This document shows, piece by piece, positions 6,533-6,896 of a stretch of 6,896 bases of DNA. Origin of the DNA: Clostridiaceae bacterium (GTDB lineage Bacteria; Bacillota_A; Clostridia; Acetivibrionales; Acetivibrionaceae); the NCBI GenBank assembly GCA_012513545.1, contig JAAZCB010001292.1, positions 1-6,896 on the forward strand, written 5' to 3'. How positions within the stretch are numbered: the stretch's first letter is position 1; every line of letters starts with the position of its first letter. Below the pieces are notes generated by a model that saw nothing but the letters and a program-made list of their open reading frames with translations, had not been told where the DNA came from and did no database searches. A program made the position numbers and the translations under genes.

Positions 6533-6826
6533 GAACAGGGTTATTCGCACTCGGGCATTCTCAACAGAAAATAGGGTACAATCATCAAACGCAAATTTGC
6601 CTATACTTATCACACTAACCCCATCGATCGTATCAGGAATTACAACATCAGTAGGTTCACCGGAATAACCAATAATTGCTCCAGTCTCAGTGTCATACTG
6701 AAGTTGCCCTCCCGTCACATCATATGCCACTACTTCTGCACTAGCCGGTTGTACAGCCCATAGTGATAAACAAACTGCCCCAAGAACCATAATAACCGTC
6801 AAAAGCCCCATTAATACACGTTTCAT
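6527..6826 (-). pseudogene. Truncated BspA-type LRR protein (signal peptide and first part only)
   Basis: 99 codons from the ATG at 6826, with AAGGAG seven bases upstream. Residues 1-30 form a clear Sec signal peptide with a PASA/EV cut. Residues 32-84 match the opening of BspA-like (LRR_5-type) surface proteins: AYDVTGGQLQYD, then DVVIPDTIDGVSVISIGKFA followed by FDDCT. Such proteins usually go on with many LRR units of about 23 residues. Here the pattern stops near codon 84, and a 15-residue tail without LRR character (LFSVENARVRITLFT) leads to a TAA. Neither other forward frame restores the repeat. Rearrangement or insertion near 6574 is the simplest explanation. A genuine short secreted protein is possible, since the start and its ribosome binding site are intact. 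Confidence 0.65.
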
Positions 6827-6833
6827 TATACGT

Positions 6834-6839
6834 CTCCTT
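6834..6839 (-). promoter_or_regulatory. Ribosome binding site of the BspA-like ORF
   Basis: AAGGAG, seven bases before the ATG at 6826. Its intact state shows that the 5' end of this gene is preserved even though the 3' part is lost. Confidence 0.75.
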
Positions 6840-6882
6840 CCCCCGATAATTCATGCCATTATTTGTAATCTACTTCTTCGTT

Positions 6883-6888
6883 ATTATA
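6883..6888 (-). promoter_or_regulatory. Candidate -10 box of the BspA-like ORF
   Basis: TATAAT on the minus strand, 56 bases before the ATG at 6826. A matching -35 box would lie beyond the right edge, so the promoter cannot be confirmed here. The remaining bases between 6840 and 6882 show nothing else. Confidence 0.35.
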
Positions 6889-6896
6889 TTTTTTTC

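Noticed and set aside
6541..6550. Group II intron 5' end (GTGCG on the minus strand)
   Set aside because: Only the five-base motif fits. There is no domain V, no reverse transcriptase, and too little sequence before the next gene.

Overview
The window looks like an accessory, cell-surface locus of a Firmicute, most likely an anaerobic member of the Clostridia. The reasons are strong AGGAGG-type ribosome binding sites, low to moderate GC, and a protein carrying a copper-amine-oxidase N-terminal ('stalk') domain next to internalin-like leucine-rich repeats (LRRs). The genus cannot be fixed from the sequence. All four genes that I can support lie on the minus strand, so the locus reads from right to left. 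I found no believable gene on the plus strand, and no tRNA, rRNA, CRISPR array or intact mobile element.

Layout in the direction of transcription: (1) 6826-6527, a short ORF holding the signal peptide and first part of a BspA-type LRR protein. It breaks off after about 84 residues and is probably a truncated remnant. (2) 6526-6354, a 173-base AT-rich intergenic region with a weak hairpin, a duplicated 12-mer, a palindrome and a candidate promoter. (3) 6353-4965, an exported protein made almost only of about 95-residue Ig-like repeats. (4) 4938-742, a 1398-residue exported mosaic: two cap + LRR + Big2-like modules, two further Ig-like repeats, more Ig-like domains, a stalk domain and a C-terminal beta domain. 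(5) 718 to the left edge, the first 239 residues of an exported protein of unknown function with four cysteines.

Genes 3 to 5 are separated by only 26 and 23 bases, each gap holding a good ribosome binding site, so they very likely form one operon. Every product has a signal peptide, and no anchor is visible in the complete ones (no LPXTG, SLH, lipobox or C-terminal membrane segment). The likely theme is an extracellular adhesion or recognition apparatus: LRR surfaces for binding, Ig-like and stalk domains as spacers. Partners and ligand are unknown.

The most notable signals are internal duplications of very different ages inside the large genes (a 75-base cap duplicate, a 60-base tandem LRR array, a 285-base Ig repeat differing only by transitions), an almost unbroken column of cysteines in the LRR core, and the abrupt end of the BspA-like ORF.
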